Shown here piece after piece: positions 32,028 through 40,730 of a stretch of DNA of 42,724 nt (within the stretch, counting starts at the first letter, position 1; each line of letters begins with the position of its first letter). The translations under genes and the position numbers were made by a program. The notes under the pieces are model-generated. The model worked only from the letters and a program-made list of their open reading frames with translations. It ran no database searches and was not told the DNA's origin. The stretch spans positions 1-42,724 of the forward strand of contig JAFIEM010000017.1 in the NCBI GenBank assembly GCA_020832555.1, read 5' to 3'. The stretch comes from Natronohydrobacter sp. (GTDB taxonomy: Bacteria; Pseudomonadota; Alphaproteobacteria; Rhodobacterales; Rhodobacteraceae).

Positions 32028-32786
32028 ATGACGCTGCCTAGACCGGATGCGCCCCTGCGACTGGGGGTGAATATCGACCATGTGGCCACCTTGCGCAATG
32101 CACGCGGCGGGGCGGACCCGGATCCCGCCCGCGCCGCGCTTCTCGCGCAGCAAGCGGGGGCAGACGGGATCACCTTGCATCTGCGCGAGGATCGTCGCCA
32201 TATCATCGACGCAGATCTGCCCGCGATCCTGCGGGCCGTGCAAATTCCGATCAACCTGGAGATGGCAGCGACTGCTGAAATGCAGTCCATCGCTCTGGCG
32301 CATCGCCCCCATGCCATCTGTCTGGTGCCCGAGCGCCGCGAAGAGCGCACCACCGAGGGCGGTCTGGAGGTGGCAGGCGATGCCGCGCGGTTGACAGATT
32401 ATATTGCGCCGCTGGTGGCAGCAGGGGCGCGGGTGTCGCTGTTCATCGCCCCGGATGAGGCGCAGGTCGAAGCGGCTGCGCGCGTGGGCGCACAGGTGAT
32501 CGAGTTGCACACTGGCAGCTATTGCGAGCATTGCGCGTCCGGTGATGATGCCGCGCGCGACGCGGAATTGCGCAGGCTCTTTGCCGCAGCCTCTCTGGCG
32601 CAGGATCTCGGGCTGGAAGTCCATGCCGGGCACGGGTTGAACTTTGTCAATGTCGGCCCGATTGCCGCGATTCCGGAAGTGGTCGAGTTGAATATCGGCC
32701 ATTTCCTGATGGGTGAGGCGATTTTCGTAGGCCTGGAAGCCGCCATTCAGGAAATGCGCCGCCAGATGAACCTCGCGCGCATGTGA
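32028..32786 (+). CDS. pdxJ: Pyridoxine 5'-phosphate synthase
   Basis: PdxJ condenses 3-amino-2-oxopropyl phosphate with deoxyxylulose 5-phosphate to give pyridoxine 5'-phosphate (vitamin B6). The 252-residue protein has [64 protein letters not shown] and [12 protein letters not shown], which are all family signatures including the active-site His and Glu. ATG 32028 has GAGGACAGACC upstream. It is followed by acpS after 10 bases. Confidence 0.96.
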   Translation: MTLPRPDAPLRLGVNIDHVATLRNARGGADPDPARAALLAQQAGADGITLHLREDRRHIIDADLPAILRAVQIPINLEMAATAEMQSIALAHRPHAICLVPERREERTTEGGLEVAGDAARLTDYIAPLVAAGARVSLFIAPDEAQVEAAARVGAQVIELHTGSYCEHCASGDDAARDAELRRLFAAASLAQDLGLEVHAGHGLNFVNVGPIAAIPEVVELNIGHFLMGEAIFVGLEAAIQEMRRQMNLARM

Positions 32787-32796
32787 GGCCACCTGC

Positions 32797-33198
32797 ATGA
32801 TCATCGGGATCGGCACGGATCTGGCTAATATCGACCGGATCGCAGGCACGCTGGCACGCTTCGGCGACCGGTTTCGACATCGTGTGTTTACCGAGGAAGA
32901 GCGCGCGCGCGCCGGGCGGAGCGGGGATGATGCTGCGACCTATGCCAAACGCTGGGCCGCGAAAGAGGCCTGCTCGAAGGCGTTGGGAACGGGGCTTGCG
33001 ATGGGCATATCCTGGCGCGACATGTGGGTGACGAATCTGAAGGGCGGGCAGCCGGTGATGCATGTCTCGGGATGGGCGGCAGAACGTCTGGCGGCGCTGA
33101 CACCGGAAGGGCATGAGGCGGTGATCCATGTCAGCCTGACCGATGACGCCCCTTGGGCGCAGGCGTTTGTGGTGATCGAGGCACGCAGGTTGCGGTGA
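32797..33198 (+). CDS. acpS: Holo-[acyl-carrier-protein] synthase
   Basis: AcpS moves the 4'-phosphopantetheine group of CoA onto acyl carrier protein. The 133-residue protein has [13 protein letters not shown] (metal-binding Asp8) and [14 protein letters not shown] (Glu near 52), the two key blocks. GWAAERL and [18 protein letters not shown] follow. It starts 10 bases after pdxJ, with GAGG upstream. In related genomes lepB, rnc and era come next; here the operon ends. Confidence 0.95.
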   Translation: MIIGIGTDLANIDRIAGTLARFGDRFRHRVFTEEERARAGRSGDDAATYAKRWAAKEACSKALGTGLAMGISWRDMWVTNLKGGQPVMHVSGWAAERLAALTPEGHEAVIHVSLTDDAPWAQAFVVIEARRLR

Positions 33199-33416
33199 GT
33201 CGTTTTGCTGCTTCTCGCACCTGAAATCTGAGCACTCGCGCGCCTTATTCTTTCGGCTATGTGATCAATTCTACCCTGAACCCGTAAATTGTTCACGAAC
33301 TGCCGCCCAGGGTTTCATCGCGTCTCTCAGAAAAAGGTAAAGTTCCATAAAATGCTTGCGAAAAGCTGCTATTTCGGTGCACCACGGAGTCACGAAAAAC
33401 CGATACAAGGTGCATC

Positions 33417-33587
33417 ATGTTCAATTTTTGGAATTGGTTCGGATCAGGCGGGAGCAGCAGCACTCCCACGACCACAGTCGCCGTGCCCGAAATCGACGCA
33501 TCGACAGGGCTTCTGGCGATGGCCGCAGTCGGCGCGGCGCTGCTTTTTGCTTGGGAACGTCGTCGCAGGCTCGCATCGGGGAAATAA
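33417..33587 (+). CDS. VPEID-CTERM sorting-domain protein, 56 aa (exosortase substrate)
   Basis: Translated by hand. The protein reads MFNFWNWFGSGGSSSTPTTT, then VAVPEIDAST, a hydrophobic helix GLLAMAAVGAALLFAW, and the basic end ERRRRLASGK. VPEID, one membrane helix and an Arg-rich tail are exactly the VPEID-CTERM sorting signal, recognised by exosortase E. Nearly the entire protein is sorting signal; the part before it is 22 residues rich in Ser, Thr, Gly and aromatic residues, with no signal peptide. AAGGTG precedes the ATG and a perfect terminator follows at 33623. The convergent neighbour encodes exosortase E itself. Confidence 0.88.
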   Translation: MFNFWNWFGSGGSSSTPTTTVAVPEIDASTGLLAMAAVGAALLFAWERRRRLASGK

Positions 33588-33622
33588 ATCCGCTCATCGA
33601 TCAACCGCCAGACATAAATAAC

Positions 33623-33650
33623 CGCGCCGTGCTGCCACGGCGCGTTTTTT
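33623..33650 (+). terminator. Rho-independent terminator after the VPEID-CTERM gene
   Basis: CGCGCCGTG (33623-33631) and CACGGCGCG (33636-33644) form a perfect 9-base stem with a CTGC loop, followed by six T. It lies 36 bases after the stop of the small VPEID-CTERM gene and 20 bases before the end of the convergent exosortase gene. Confidence 0.88.
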
Positions 33651-33669
33651 CATATGGTGAAATCGTTTT

Positions 33670-35268
33670 TCAGATCAGCCCCCAATCGCCCGTGATCACC
33701 GCCCCCAGCGCCACTATGGCATTCGCGGCGATATGGGCCTGAACCGCATCTGTGACCCGTCCCCGGCGCAGGGCGCACCAGGCAAAGACCAGCCCGGCGA
33801 GAGTCGCTTCCAGATAGCGACCATGCAGGACCGCAAAGACTGCGGTCGACACCGCGACGGCCAGCAGCTTGCGCGGCCAGCCGTCCCCGTCCAGCCGCGA
33901 CAGGATATAGCCGCGAAAGAACAGTTCTTCGATCAGCGGCACCAGCAGAACCGTCCCGATCAGCCGCGACACGCTCCAGACCACAGCGGCGGCCAGCGAC
34001 ATGCCCCCCAGCATCGCGGCCAGTTCGGCCCCCGATGCCGATGCGCCGCCTTGCGAGACGATCCAAAGCACTCCCACCGCAGCCCCCAGACCCCATGACA
34101 GCGGGTCGATCTGCCATGGCAGGGCGCGCAGCAGGGCCAGAAAGGGCAAGACCGCCGCACACATGATCGCCACACGCAGCGGGTATCCAAGCGCGGCCGG
34201 GTCAAACAGCGCCGCCGCGATCAGTCCCGAGACCATGAAGGCCACGAAAGGCAGGATCTGCGCGGCGGTCATGTCCTGTGTGATCGGGGTGGAGGGGGCG
34301 CGGGCCTCGACCCGGTGCAGGGCGTTCGAGCGGTGCACCAGCGCCAGAATGGCAAGCGCCAGCAGGGTGAAGAAAATCCAGCCTGCATAGCTGTGAAACC
34401 CGTCCACGGCCAATTGCGGCGAGACATGCGCGCCCAGCAGCACCAGCACTGCGATGCGGATGATATTGAGCACCCAACTGGCCAGAAGTGCCAGCGGCAG
34501 AACGATCAGCCAGAAACGACCATGCCGGATCGTGGCGTGAAACAGCACGGCATAGAGGGCGACAAAGCCGCCCACCAGCACGAAACCTTCGACGCCAGAG
34601 CATTGCGCGGCGATATGCACCGCGAAATCCTCGACACCCAGAACGAAGGTTTCGGGATCGGCGAAAGCATCTGTCCCCAGCAGACGCAGAAGCACGAAGA
34701 CCAGCGCGAAGGTCAGGAAGGTCAGGGCCTGAATGTTCCACAAGGGCTGCACGGCCTGCGCCAATTCGGGCATGATCATGACGAAGGCCAGCACTGCCGC
34801 CCCCAGCCAGCCAAGCTGTCGCAAGAGCCATGCCCAATCCGACCAAGGTGCGACCCAGCGCAAGGTGGCGGGGATAATGAGCGCACCGCCCAGCAGCCAG
34901 ATCGGCACGGCGCGGGCAAATTCGGCGGGGCCTGCACCCTCGGCCAGAATCAGGGCGGGCAGCAGCAGCACGGCAAACCCCGCCCAAGTGGCCAGCCCGG
35001 CGAGGCGGGTGATGCGCGATGTGATCGCGGCGCGGCGGGCGAAAGCGGCGAAGATCGCGGGACGCGCGAGAACCAGCACGCCGATCCCGGTCAGAAGTGC
35101 GAGGCTGCGCCCCAAGGCCGAGCGCAGCCCCCGGCACAGTTCGAAAGACCCGGTTGCGCCGCAGTCGATTTCGATGACGAACTGGTATAGCCCCGCCAAT
35201 GCAATCAGTTGCGCCAGCACCAGCCCGGCCAGATAGAGCGCCCGATGCTGCGTCAGCCCTTCGGTCAT
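33670..35268 (-). CDS. xrtE: Exosortase E / CPBP intramembrane protease fusion
   Basis: This protein of about 532 residues is almost all membrane helices and joins two enzymes. The N-terminal exosortase has the catalytic Cys223 (AAQCSGVEGF), Arg271 (NIIRIAVL) and His292 (VDGFHSYAGWIFF). The C-terminal part (about 330-532) is a CPBP/CAAX-type protease with Glu447-Glu448 (LIEELFFRGYIL), His482 (AVLHGRYLEA) and His512 (AHIAANAI). This is the layout of the exosortase E/protease of VPEID-CTERM systems. It should cleave and anchor the small substrate encoded next door. ATG 35268 has GAAAG upstream; ATG 35316 is an alternative. Confidence 0.93.
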   Translation of the reverse strand: MTEGLTQHRALYLAGLVLAQLIALAGLYQFVIEIDCGATGSFELCRGLRSALGRSLALLTGIGVLVLARPAIFAAFARRAAITSRITRLAGLATWAGFAVLLLPALILAEGAGPAEFARAVPIWLLGGALIIPATLRWVAPWSDWAWLLRQLGWLGAAVLAFVMIMPELAQAVQPLWNIQALTFLTFALVFVLLRLLGTDAFADPETFVLGVEDFAVHIAAQCSGVEGFVLVGGFVALYAVLFHATIRHGRFWLIVLPLALLASWVLNIIRIAVLVLLGAHVSPQLAVDGFHSYAGWIFFTLLALAILALVHRSNALHRVEARAPSTPITQDMTAAQILPFVAFMVSGLIAAALFDPAALGYPLRVAIMCAAVLPFLALLRALPWQIDPLSWGLGAAVGVLWIVSQGGASASGAELAAMLGGMSLAAAVVWSVSRLIGTVLLVPLIEELFFRGYILSRLDGDGWPRKLLAVAVSTAVFAVLHGRYLEATLAGLVFAWCALRRGRVTDAVQAHIAANAIVALGAVITGDWGLI

Positions 35269-35455
35269 TGGCGTTCTTTCGAGGGTTGGATCATTGGGGT
35301 TCTGGGCAGAAAACATGATTTGGGTCTGTCAATTGGCTCGGGTCGGGTGTTTGTGCAGGGCAATCGCGGCGTTTTTTTGACATCGGGACGATAATGTTCA
35401 TGAGCGCCTTGCCACATAGGCGGAGATTGCGGGCGCGATCCGGCTGACATGGCAA

Positions 35456-36175
35456 TCAGGCGGTATCGAGCTGGGTGACAAGCCGTGCGCGGGCCTCGGG
35501 CAAGGGGCGGCCTGTGCTTTCTGCAAGCCAGTGATGCAGGAAATAGCCGCTCAGGTGCAGCGCCTGTCGCAACTGGATGACGTCAAATCCGGCATTTTCG
35601 TCGATCAGGGCCGGGGGTAGGGCTAGCAAGCGGTCGGCATAGGCACCGGCACCCGCGACGGTTACTGCGCGTCCGCTGCGGGGCGAGACATAGGCCAGAC
35701 CATCCTGCGCGCCCGTCACAGCGCATTGTTGCAGATCAAGGCCGAAACCTGTGGTGTCCAGCAGGTGCAATTCCCAGTGTGCATACATGCGCAACCATCC
35801 TGGCTGGCCCAACTGGTCGAGCAGCTGGGCAGTCTGGCTATAAAAGCCCGGATAGGCCATCCGCTCGGGCAAGGCATAGCGGCACAGGGCGCAGATCGCG
35901 TTGAGTGCAGCGAGTGCGAGGCGGTCGCCCAGAATCCCGCCCGCGCGGGCCTGAAGCAGCTCGACCGTGAAGCTGCCCAGCTGCTCTTCCAGCCGCGCGC
36001 GCCATGTCAGGTCAAGCTGAGCGCCCGGTTGCAGGGTCGCGGCCATCTTGCGTGACGCCCCCCCGCGCACGACACCGGCATGGCGTCCATGAAGGGCCGA
36101 GAACACCTCGATGATCGCCGTGGCTTCGCCATGACGTTGCACGCGCAGCAATATTCCTTGGTCCCGCCAGTCCAT
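35456..36175 (-). CDS. recO: DNA repair protein RecO
   Basis: RecO works with RecR (and RecF) to load RecA on SSB-coated DNA. The 239-residue protein has the OB-fold opening [21 protein letters not shown], then [38 protein letters not shown] and [16 protein letters not shown], all typical. ATG 36175 is chosen because family members start MDWRD or similar and AAGG lies upstream; the frame extends to 36211. In relatives it follows lepB-rnc-era; these genes are missing here. Confidence 0.93.
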   Translation of the reverse strand: MDWRDQGILLRVQRHGEATAIIEVFSALHGRHAGVVRGGASRKMAATLQPGAQLDLTWRARLEEQLGSFTVELLQARAGGILGDRLALAALNAICALCRYALPERMAYPGFYSQTAQLLDQLGQPGWLRMYAHWELHLLDTTGFGLDLQQCAVTGAQDGLAYVSPRSGRAVTVAGAGAYADRLLALPPALIDENAGFDVIQLRQALHLSGYFLHHWLAESTGRPLPEARARLVTQLDTA

Positions 36176-36249
36176 GCGCCAAGGCTTGCCGCGCGCATGG
36201 CGGCGCGGCAAGGGCTTTTCATCGTCGCCGGGTGTATTAGAATCCGGTC

Positions 36250-36891
36250 ATGCCGTCAGATGGAACGAAGATGGACCCGAAATATCGCATCACAGCCGGG
36301 ATGATTGGCGCGCTTGGGCTGGCCGCACTTGGCACGCAGCTTTTCCTGCGACTGGGGCGCGGCATGGATTTCTGGGCCGCACTCTGGGGGCTTGCGGGGT
36401 TCTTCACCATCCTGACCAATCTCTTGATGGCGCTGACCATGATGACCATTGCCGCGACAGGGCGGCGGTTGTCCTTTGGCTGGATGAGCATGGTCACGGT
36501 TTCGATGATCATGGTGGGGCTGGTCTATCATGCGCTGCTGGCGCATCTGGTCGCCTTTGCCGGGTTGCGCTGGTGGGTGGATCAGGCGCTGCACACGATC
36601 CTGCCCGCGCTGATGCTGTGGTTCTGGCTGATGGAGACCAGTCGCCATGAACCGCGCGAGGGACAGCCCCTGACATGGCTGATCTGGCCTGCGGCCTATG
36701 CGGTCTATGCGATGGTGCGCGGCGCGCTATCGGGGCGGTATATCTACCCGTTTCTGAATATCGACCGGTTGGGATTGGTCGCGGTCGCCGTGAACATGGC
36801 CGGGTTGGTGCTGGCCTTTGCCGTGCTCGCCTATGCGCTTTATGTCATCGGGCGGCGGATGCCGCTTCGGGATCAGCGCGCGTCCAGATAG
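36250..36891 (+). CDS. Pr6Pr-type membrane protein
   Basis: This 213-residue protein has about six membrane segments (AGMIGALGLAALGTQLFLRL, GLAGFFTILTNLLMALTMM, SMVTVSMIMVGLVYHALLA, LPALMLWFWLM, WPAAYAVYAMVRGALSG, AVNMAGLVLAFAVLAYALYV). FFTILTN, VDQALHTILP and GRYIYPFLN match the Pr6Pr family (FAR-17a/AIG1-like membrane proteins). The function is not established. An in-frame ATG at 36271 with GGAACGAAG upstream is an equally good start. Its 3' end overlaps the convergent glk gene by 19 bases. Confidence 0.8.
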   Translation: MPSDGTKMDPKYRITAGMIGALGLAALGTQLFLRLGRGMDFWAALWGLAGFFTILTNLLMALTMMTIAATGRRLSFGWMSMVTVSMIMVGLVYHALLAHLVAFAGLRWWVDQALHTILPALMLWFWLMETSRHEPREGQPLTWLIWPAAYAVYAMVRGALSGRYIYPFLNIDRLGLVAVAVNMAGLVLAFAVLAYALYVIGRRMPLRDQRASR

Positions 36892-37823
36892 GCGGCGCAT
36901 CCGGCGAGGGCGGCGTAGTCATCCTCGACAATCGCGATGGGGAAGCGTGCGACCAGATCCGAGAAGCGGCCCATATCGGTGAAGGCGGCGTCAAATCCGA
37001 AGCGGTCCAGCCAGGGGGCGAAGGCGCGGCTGACCCCGCCGATCAGATAGATACCGCCGAGGGGCAGGGTGATCAGCGACAGATCGGCCAGAACATGCGC
37101 GAGCAGGCGGACATAGTGGCGCCCCACCGATTGCGCGAGCGCGTCGCCGCTCTCCATCGCGGCCATGATCGCGCCTGCGTCCAGGCTCTTGCCGGAATGG
37201 GCGTCTTGGGCGTGATAGGCATAGAGGCGTTCCAGCCCGGACCCGGCCAGCACATCCTCGACCGAGGCGAAGCCGCGCCGCGCGATCAGCCAGTCGGCGA
37301 GGCGGTAATCTTCGGGGCCATGCAGGGGCAGATGGATATGGCCCGCTTCGGCGGCGGGAACGATATGACCAGTGCCAGAGGGATAGACCGGGGCGGCATT
37401 GACGCCGGTGCCAAGCCCCACGACGAGTTTGGGGCCATCTTCGGGCTGGCCTGCGCGCACCCGGCGTAGATGGGTTTCGGGCAGATGGGCAAGGGCGTGG
37501 CCCTGTGCCTGCAAGTCGTTCAGCAGGGCGATTTCCTGCATGTCAAGCTGGGCGGCCAATGTGCCTGCCTCGACCGACCAGCCGAGATTGGTCATTTCGG
37601 CATGGCTGCCCCGCACCGGGCCTGCAAGCGCCACAGCCCCGCGCGCGGGCGTAAGGCGGTGCCGCGACAGGTATTCCGTGAGCACCGAGTCCAGACCCGC
37701 ATGATCGGCATTGCGAAACCGCTCGGTCGAACCAGCAACAAGCGTGCGCCCGCGTGCAAGCGCCACGCGCGTATTGGTGCCGCCGACATCGACTACGAGA
37801 ACCGGGCTGATTTCGGTGGTCAT
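36873..37823 (-). CDS. glk: Glucokinase
   Basis: This 316-residue enzyme phosphorylates glucose with ATP. The phosphate-binding loop VVDVGGTNTRVALA is at residues 9-22. GSHAEMTNLGWSV, IALLNDLQAQGHAL (with the catalytic Asp), VVGLGTGVNAAPVYPS and PAAEAGHIHLPLHGPED match the bacterial Glk family (PF02685). GAAGGAACGCC before the ATG supports the start. It is next to a LacI regulator and the aglEFG-type transporter, which would supply glucose from alpha-glucosides, so a functional link is likely. Confidence 0.93.
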   Translation of the reverse strand: MTTEISPVLVVDVGGTNTRVALARGRTLVAGSTERFRNADHAGLDSVLTEYLSRHRLTPARGAVALAGPVRGSHAEMTNLGWSVEAGTLAAQLDMQEIALLNDLQAQGHALAHLPETHLRRVRAGQPEDGPKLVVGLGTGVNAAPVYPSGTGHIVPAAEAGHIHLPLHGPEDYRLADWLIARRGFASVEDVLAGSGLERLYAYHAQDAHSGKSLDAGAIMAAMESGDALAQSVGRHYVRLLAHVLADLSLITLPLGGIYLIGGVSRAFAPWLDRFGFDAAFTDMGRFSDLVARFPIAIVEDDYAALAGCAAYLDAR

Positions 37824-37947
37824 GGCGTTCCTTCGTGACTTGCAGGTGGCGGGCGTTTGCAGACGGGCTGATACGATGCTTTGACGCTTCGCTTCAACCC
37901 ACCATTGCGCGCATCCCGGTTTTTGGGCGGGAAGGGCGCGGGCAGGG

Positions 37948-38979
37948 TCATCGCGGCGCAGGCCCGGTCGAGGCTCCGACCATCAGCGCGGCCTCCATCA
38001 GATCGGTCAGTGGCCCGGATTGCGGGTCTTCCACCAGTCGCAAGAGCATCCGCGCAGCCCGCCGCCCGGCTTCGCGCACGGAGGATTTCGTCGCTGTGAA
38101 CATCGGCACATCGCCGTCATTGGGCAGATAGGACAGATCGTCGTCATGGGTGATCACGGAGACATCGCGCCCGAGTTTCAGCCCCAGATCCGACAGCCCT
38201 CGCCGCAACCCATAGGCCACGATCATCGACGACGACAGGAACGCGGTCGGCGGATCAGACAGGCGCATCATGTCCATCAGCGCACGATAGCCATAAGGCT
38301 CGGTCATTTCGGCCTGCCGCATCAGGGCCGGGTCCGGGGTGATTCCGGCGGCTTCAAGCCCGTCAAGATAACCGCGACGTCGGCGGGCGGCAAAATCCAG
38401 CACTTCAAGGCCATTCACCAGCGCGATGCGGCGATGCCCGAAATCGACCTGGAATTGTGTCGCCCGCCGGAACGAGCGCTGGTTGTTGATGTCGAGCCAG
38501 GAATAGGGGCGCTCGACCTGGCTGGTGCGTCCGTGGATCATGAAGGGAATGCCCAGTTCCGCCAGCAGATCGACGCGCGCATCCTTGAGTCGCGGACCAT
38601 GCACCATGACGCCATCGACCGCGCCGCGCGCGATCAGGTCGCGATAGGTCTGCGCCTCATCGGCATCGGGAACGACGCGCAGCAGCATCTCGTAGCCCGC
38701 GCGCGAATAGGTTTCGCCTGCGCCCGCAATGAAATCGGCGAAGACCGGATTCACGATTTCATGGCTGGTCGAGACCGGGATCACATGCCCGATGGCCATG
38801 GAGCGCCCGGTCGCCAGTGATTTGGCGCGCGTGTTGGGGCGGTAATTGGCGCGCTCTGCCGCGTCCTGCACGCGTTTGCGGGTCGAGTCATTGACTTCGG
38901 GAAAGCCATTCAGCGCGCGACTGACTGTCGTGGGCGACAGGCCCAGAGAGGCCGCAAGTTGTTTCAGAGTCACGCTCAT
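37948..38979 (-). CDS. aglR: LacI-family regulator of the alpha-glucoside operon (AglR-like)
   Basis: This 343-residue regulator starts with the LacI HTH VTLKQLAASLGLSPTTVSRA (about 3-22) and the hinge YRPNTRAKSLATGRSMAIGH. The effector domain has AVDGVMVHGPRL, RRIALVNGLEVLDF and PTAFLSSSMIVAYGLRRGL. It is divergent from the aglEFG operon across 268 bases that contain two palindromes (39015-39027 and 39114-39126). In rhizobia the regulator AglR sits in the same place, so control by alpha-glucosides is likely. The symbol is by analogy. Confidence 0.85.
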   Translation of the reverse strand: MSVTLKQLAASLGLSPTTVSRALNGFPEVNDSTRKRVQDAAERANYRPNTRAKSLATGRSMAIGHVIPVSTSHEIVNPVFADFIAGAGETYSRAGYEMLLRVVPDADEAQTYRDLIARGAVDGVMVHGPRLKDARVDLLAELGIPFMIHGRTSQVERPYSWLDINNQRSFRRATQFQVDFGHRRIALVNGLEVLDFAARRRRGYLDGLEAAGITPDPALMRQAEMTEPYGYRALMDMMRLSDPPTAFLSSSMIVAYGLRRGLSDLGLKLGRDVSVITHDDDLSYLPNDGDVPMFTATKSSVREAGRRAARMLLRLVEDPQSGPLTDLMEAALMVGASTGPAPR

Positions 38980-39014
38980 TGATCTTCAAACCGTATTGGA
39001 TTGCAGGGATACTA

Positions 39015-39027
39015 TGCAAATTTTGCA
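39015..39027. promoter_or_regulatory. Operator candidate TGCAAA-T-TTTGCA
   Basis: A perfect palindrome with 6-base arms about a central T, in the gap between the LacI-family gene (start 38979) and aglE (start 39248). LacI-family sites often have an odd centre and similar arm length. It is closer to the regulator start, which could mean autoregulation. Confidence 0.5.
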
Positions 39028-39112
39028 CCTGCTGAAAAGAGTTTTCCGCATGTTCAGTTTTTTCTGCACCTGCGAAATGATCAGCAAATACAGGGGGTTT
39101 CTGACAATTTAT

Positions 39113-39126
39113 TTGACAGCCTGTCA
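39113..39126. promoter_or_regulatory. aglE promoter -35 (TTGACA) overlapped by palindrome
   Basis: TTGACA (39113-39118) is a consensus -35 box for aglE. TGACAG-C-CTGTCA (39114-39126) is a perfect palindrome that overlaps it. A good -10 box at standard distance was not found. Repressor bound here would block the promoter of the agl operon. Confidence 0.45.
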
Positions 39127-39247
39127 GGCATCGGCGTAAGTGAGACGATCCAAAGCGGTTTGGGTGATGTGATTCCGGGCTGCTGGGATGGATTGGGCAC
39201 AGGCGCAAGACCTGTGCAAAAGGGAAGTCAACCTTGGGAGGATGACA

Positions 39248-40600
39248 ATGAAATCGAGACTTTACGCAGGCGTGGCCACGCTTGCCCTGATGGCCGCAGG
39301 CGCGAGTGCACAGGATCTGGTTGTCGCGCCGGGCACGGACGGGTTCAACTGGGACAGCTTCGAGGCTTTTGCTGCGGAGCATGATTTTTCGGGTCAGACG
39401 CTGAGCATCAACGGGACCTGGACCGGTCTTGACGCGGCCAATCTGCGCCGCACGCTTGCCTATTTTGAAGCCGCGACCGGCGCGACAGTGAATTACTCGG
39501 GGTCGGAAAGCTTCGAGCAGGATATCGTGATCGCAGTGCAGGCGAATTCTGCACCTGATGTCGCCGTGTTCCCGCAACCGGGTCTGGCGGCTGACATGGC
39601 AGCACTTGGTGCGCTGGCCCCGCTGGGGCAGGACACGGCAGACTGGATGGTCGAGAATTATGCGGCGGGTCAGTCATGGGTCGATCTGGGCAGCTTTCCC
39701 GGCGCAGATGGTGAAGAGCAGATGTTCGGCTTCTTCTACAAGGTCGATGTGAAATCTCTGGTCTGGTATGTTCCGGAAGCCTTTGAAGAAATGGGCTATG
39801 ACGTTCCAGGAACGATGGAAGACCTGATCGCCCTGTCGGAACAGATCGTCGAGGATGGCGGTACGCCGTGGTGCATCGGTCTGGGATCAGGGGCTGCGAC
39901 CGGATGGCCTGCGACCGACTGGGTCGAGGACATGATGTTGCGCCTGCACGACCCCGAGATTTATGATCGGTGGATCACCAATGAATTGCCCTTCAACGCG
40001 CCCGAAGTTGTCGAGGCAATCGAGCTGTATGGCAAATTCGTGCGCACTGAGGGCTGGGCGCAGGGCGGTCCTGAAGCCTCGGCCACCACAGATTTTCGTG
40101 ATACAACCGCAGGTCTGTTCCAGATACCGCCAGCCTGCTACATGCACAGGCAGGCGTCTTTCATCCCAACCTTCTTTCCTGAAGGGTCCGAATATGGCCT
40201 CGATTTTGACTTCTTCTACTTCCCCGCTTTTGCCGATCGAGACCTTGGTGAACCTGTTCTTGGGGCAGGAACGCAGTTTGCGATCCTGAATGACAGCGAT
40301 CTGTCGCGTGCATTCATCGACTTCCTGAAAACCCCCATTGCGCATGAGATCTGGATGGCGCAGTCGGGTTTTCTGACGCCGCATAATGGCGTGAATCTGG
40401 AAGTGTTTGGCGATGATGCACTGCGGGCGATGAATGAAATCCTGCTGAATGCTACGACCTTCCGCTTCGATGCGTCTGACGTCATGCCCGGTGAAATCGG
40501 CGCAGGTGCGTTCTGGACCGGCATGGTGGATTTCACCACGCAGGGCGACGCGCAGGCCGCAGCCGACGCGATCCAGTCGCGCTGGGACGCGATGCGGTAA
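39248..40600 (+). CDS. aglE: Alpha-glucoside ABC transporter substrate-binding protein AglE
   Basis: This 450-residue periplasmic protein has a signal peptide (MKSRLYAGVATLALMAAG, then ASAQDLV). It belongs to extracellular solute-binding family 1: FSGQTLSINGTWTGLD, YSGSESFEQDIVIAVQAN, DVAVFPQPGLAADMA, WCIGLGSGAATGWPATDWVEDMML and GLFQIPPACYMHRQASF match AglE of alpha-glucoside systems (sucrose, maltose, trehalose). GGGAGG lies 6 bases before ATG 39248. It is followed by a strong hairpin and the two permease genes. Confidence 0.92.
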   Translation: MKSRLYAGVATLALMAAGASAQDLVVAPGTDGFNWDSFEAFAAEHDFSGQTLSINGTWTGLDAANLRRTLAYFEAATGATVNYSGSESFEQDIVIAVQANSAPDVAVFPQPGLAADMAALGALAPLGQDTADWMVENYAAGQSWVDLGSFPGADGEEQMFGFFYKVDVKSLVWYVPEAFEEMGYDVPGTMEDLIALSEQIVEDGGTPWCIGLGSGAATGWPATDWVEDMMLRLHDPEIYDRWITNELPFNAPEVVEAIELYGKFVRTEGWAQGGPEASATTDFRDTTAGLFQIPPACYMHRQASFIPTFFPEGSEYGLDFDFFYFPAFADRDLGEPVLGAGTQFAILNDSDLSRAFIDFLKTPIAHEIWMAQSGFLTPHNGVNLEVFGDDALRAMNEILLNATTFRFDASDVMPGEIGAGAFWTGMVDFTTQGDAQAAADAIQSRWDAMR

Positions 40601-40611
40601 GCAACCATCGT

Positions 40612-40640
40612 CAACAGGGCCGCGTTGCGCGGCCCTGTTG
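40612..40640 (+). terminator. Hairpin between aglE and aglF
   Basis: CAACAGGGCCGCG (40612-40624) and CGCGGCCCTGTTG (40628-40640) form a perfect 13-base stem with a 3-base loop. There is no T run, so it may act as an mRNA-stabilising or partial-termination element. It lies 12 bases after the aglE stop and would favour binding protein over permeases. Confidence 0.6.
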
Positions 40641-40730
40641 CGCAATATCGGCTTTGCAGGACAGCAATAGTGACCATCGGAGCCACGCACCGGGAGGGTG
40701 CCGTGTCTGAGTGGTCAGGGGAGGGGAAGA

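Noticed and set aside
33289-33621. A 110-residue frame over the VPEID-CTERM gene
   Set aside because: It is in another frame and lacks any motif; the 56-residue frame has the exact VPEID-CTERM architecture.
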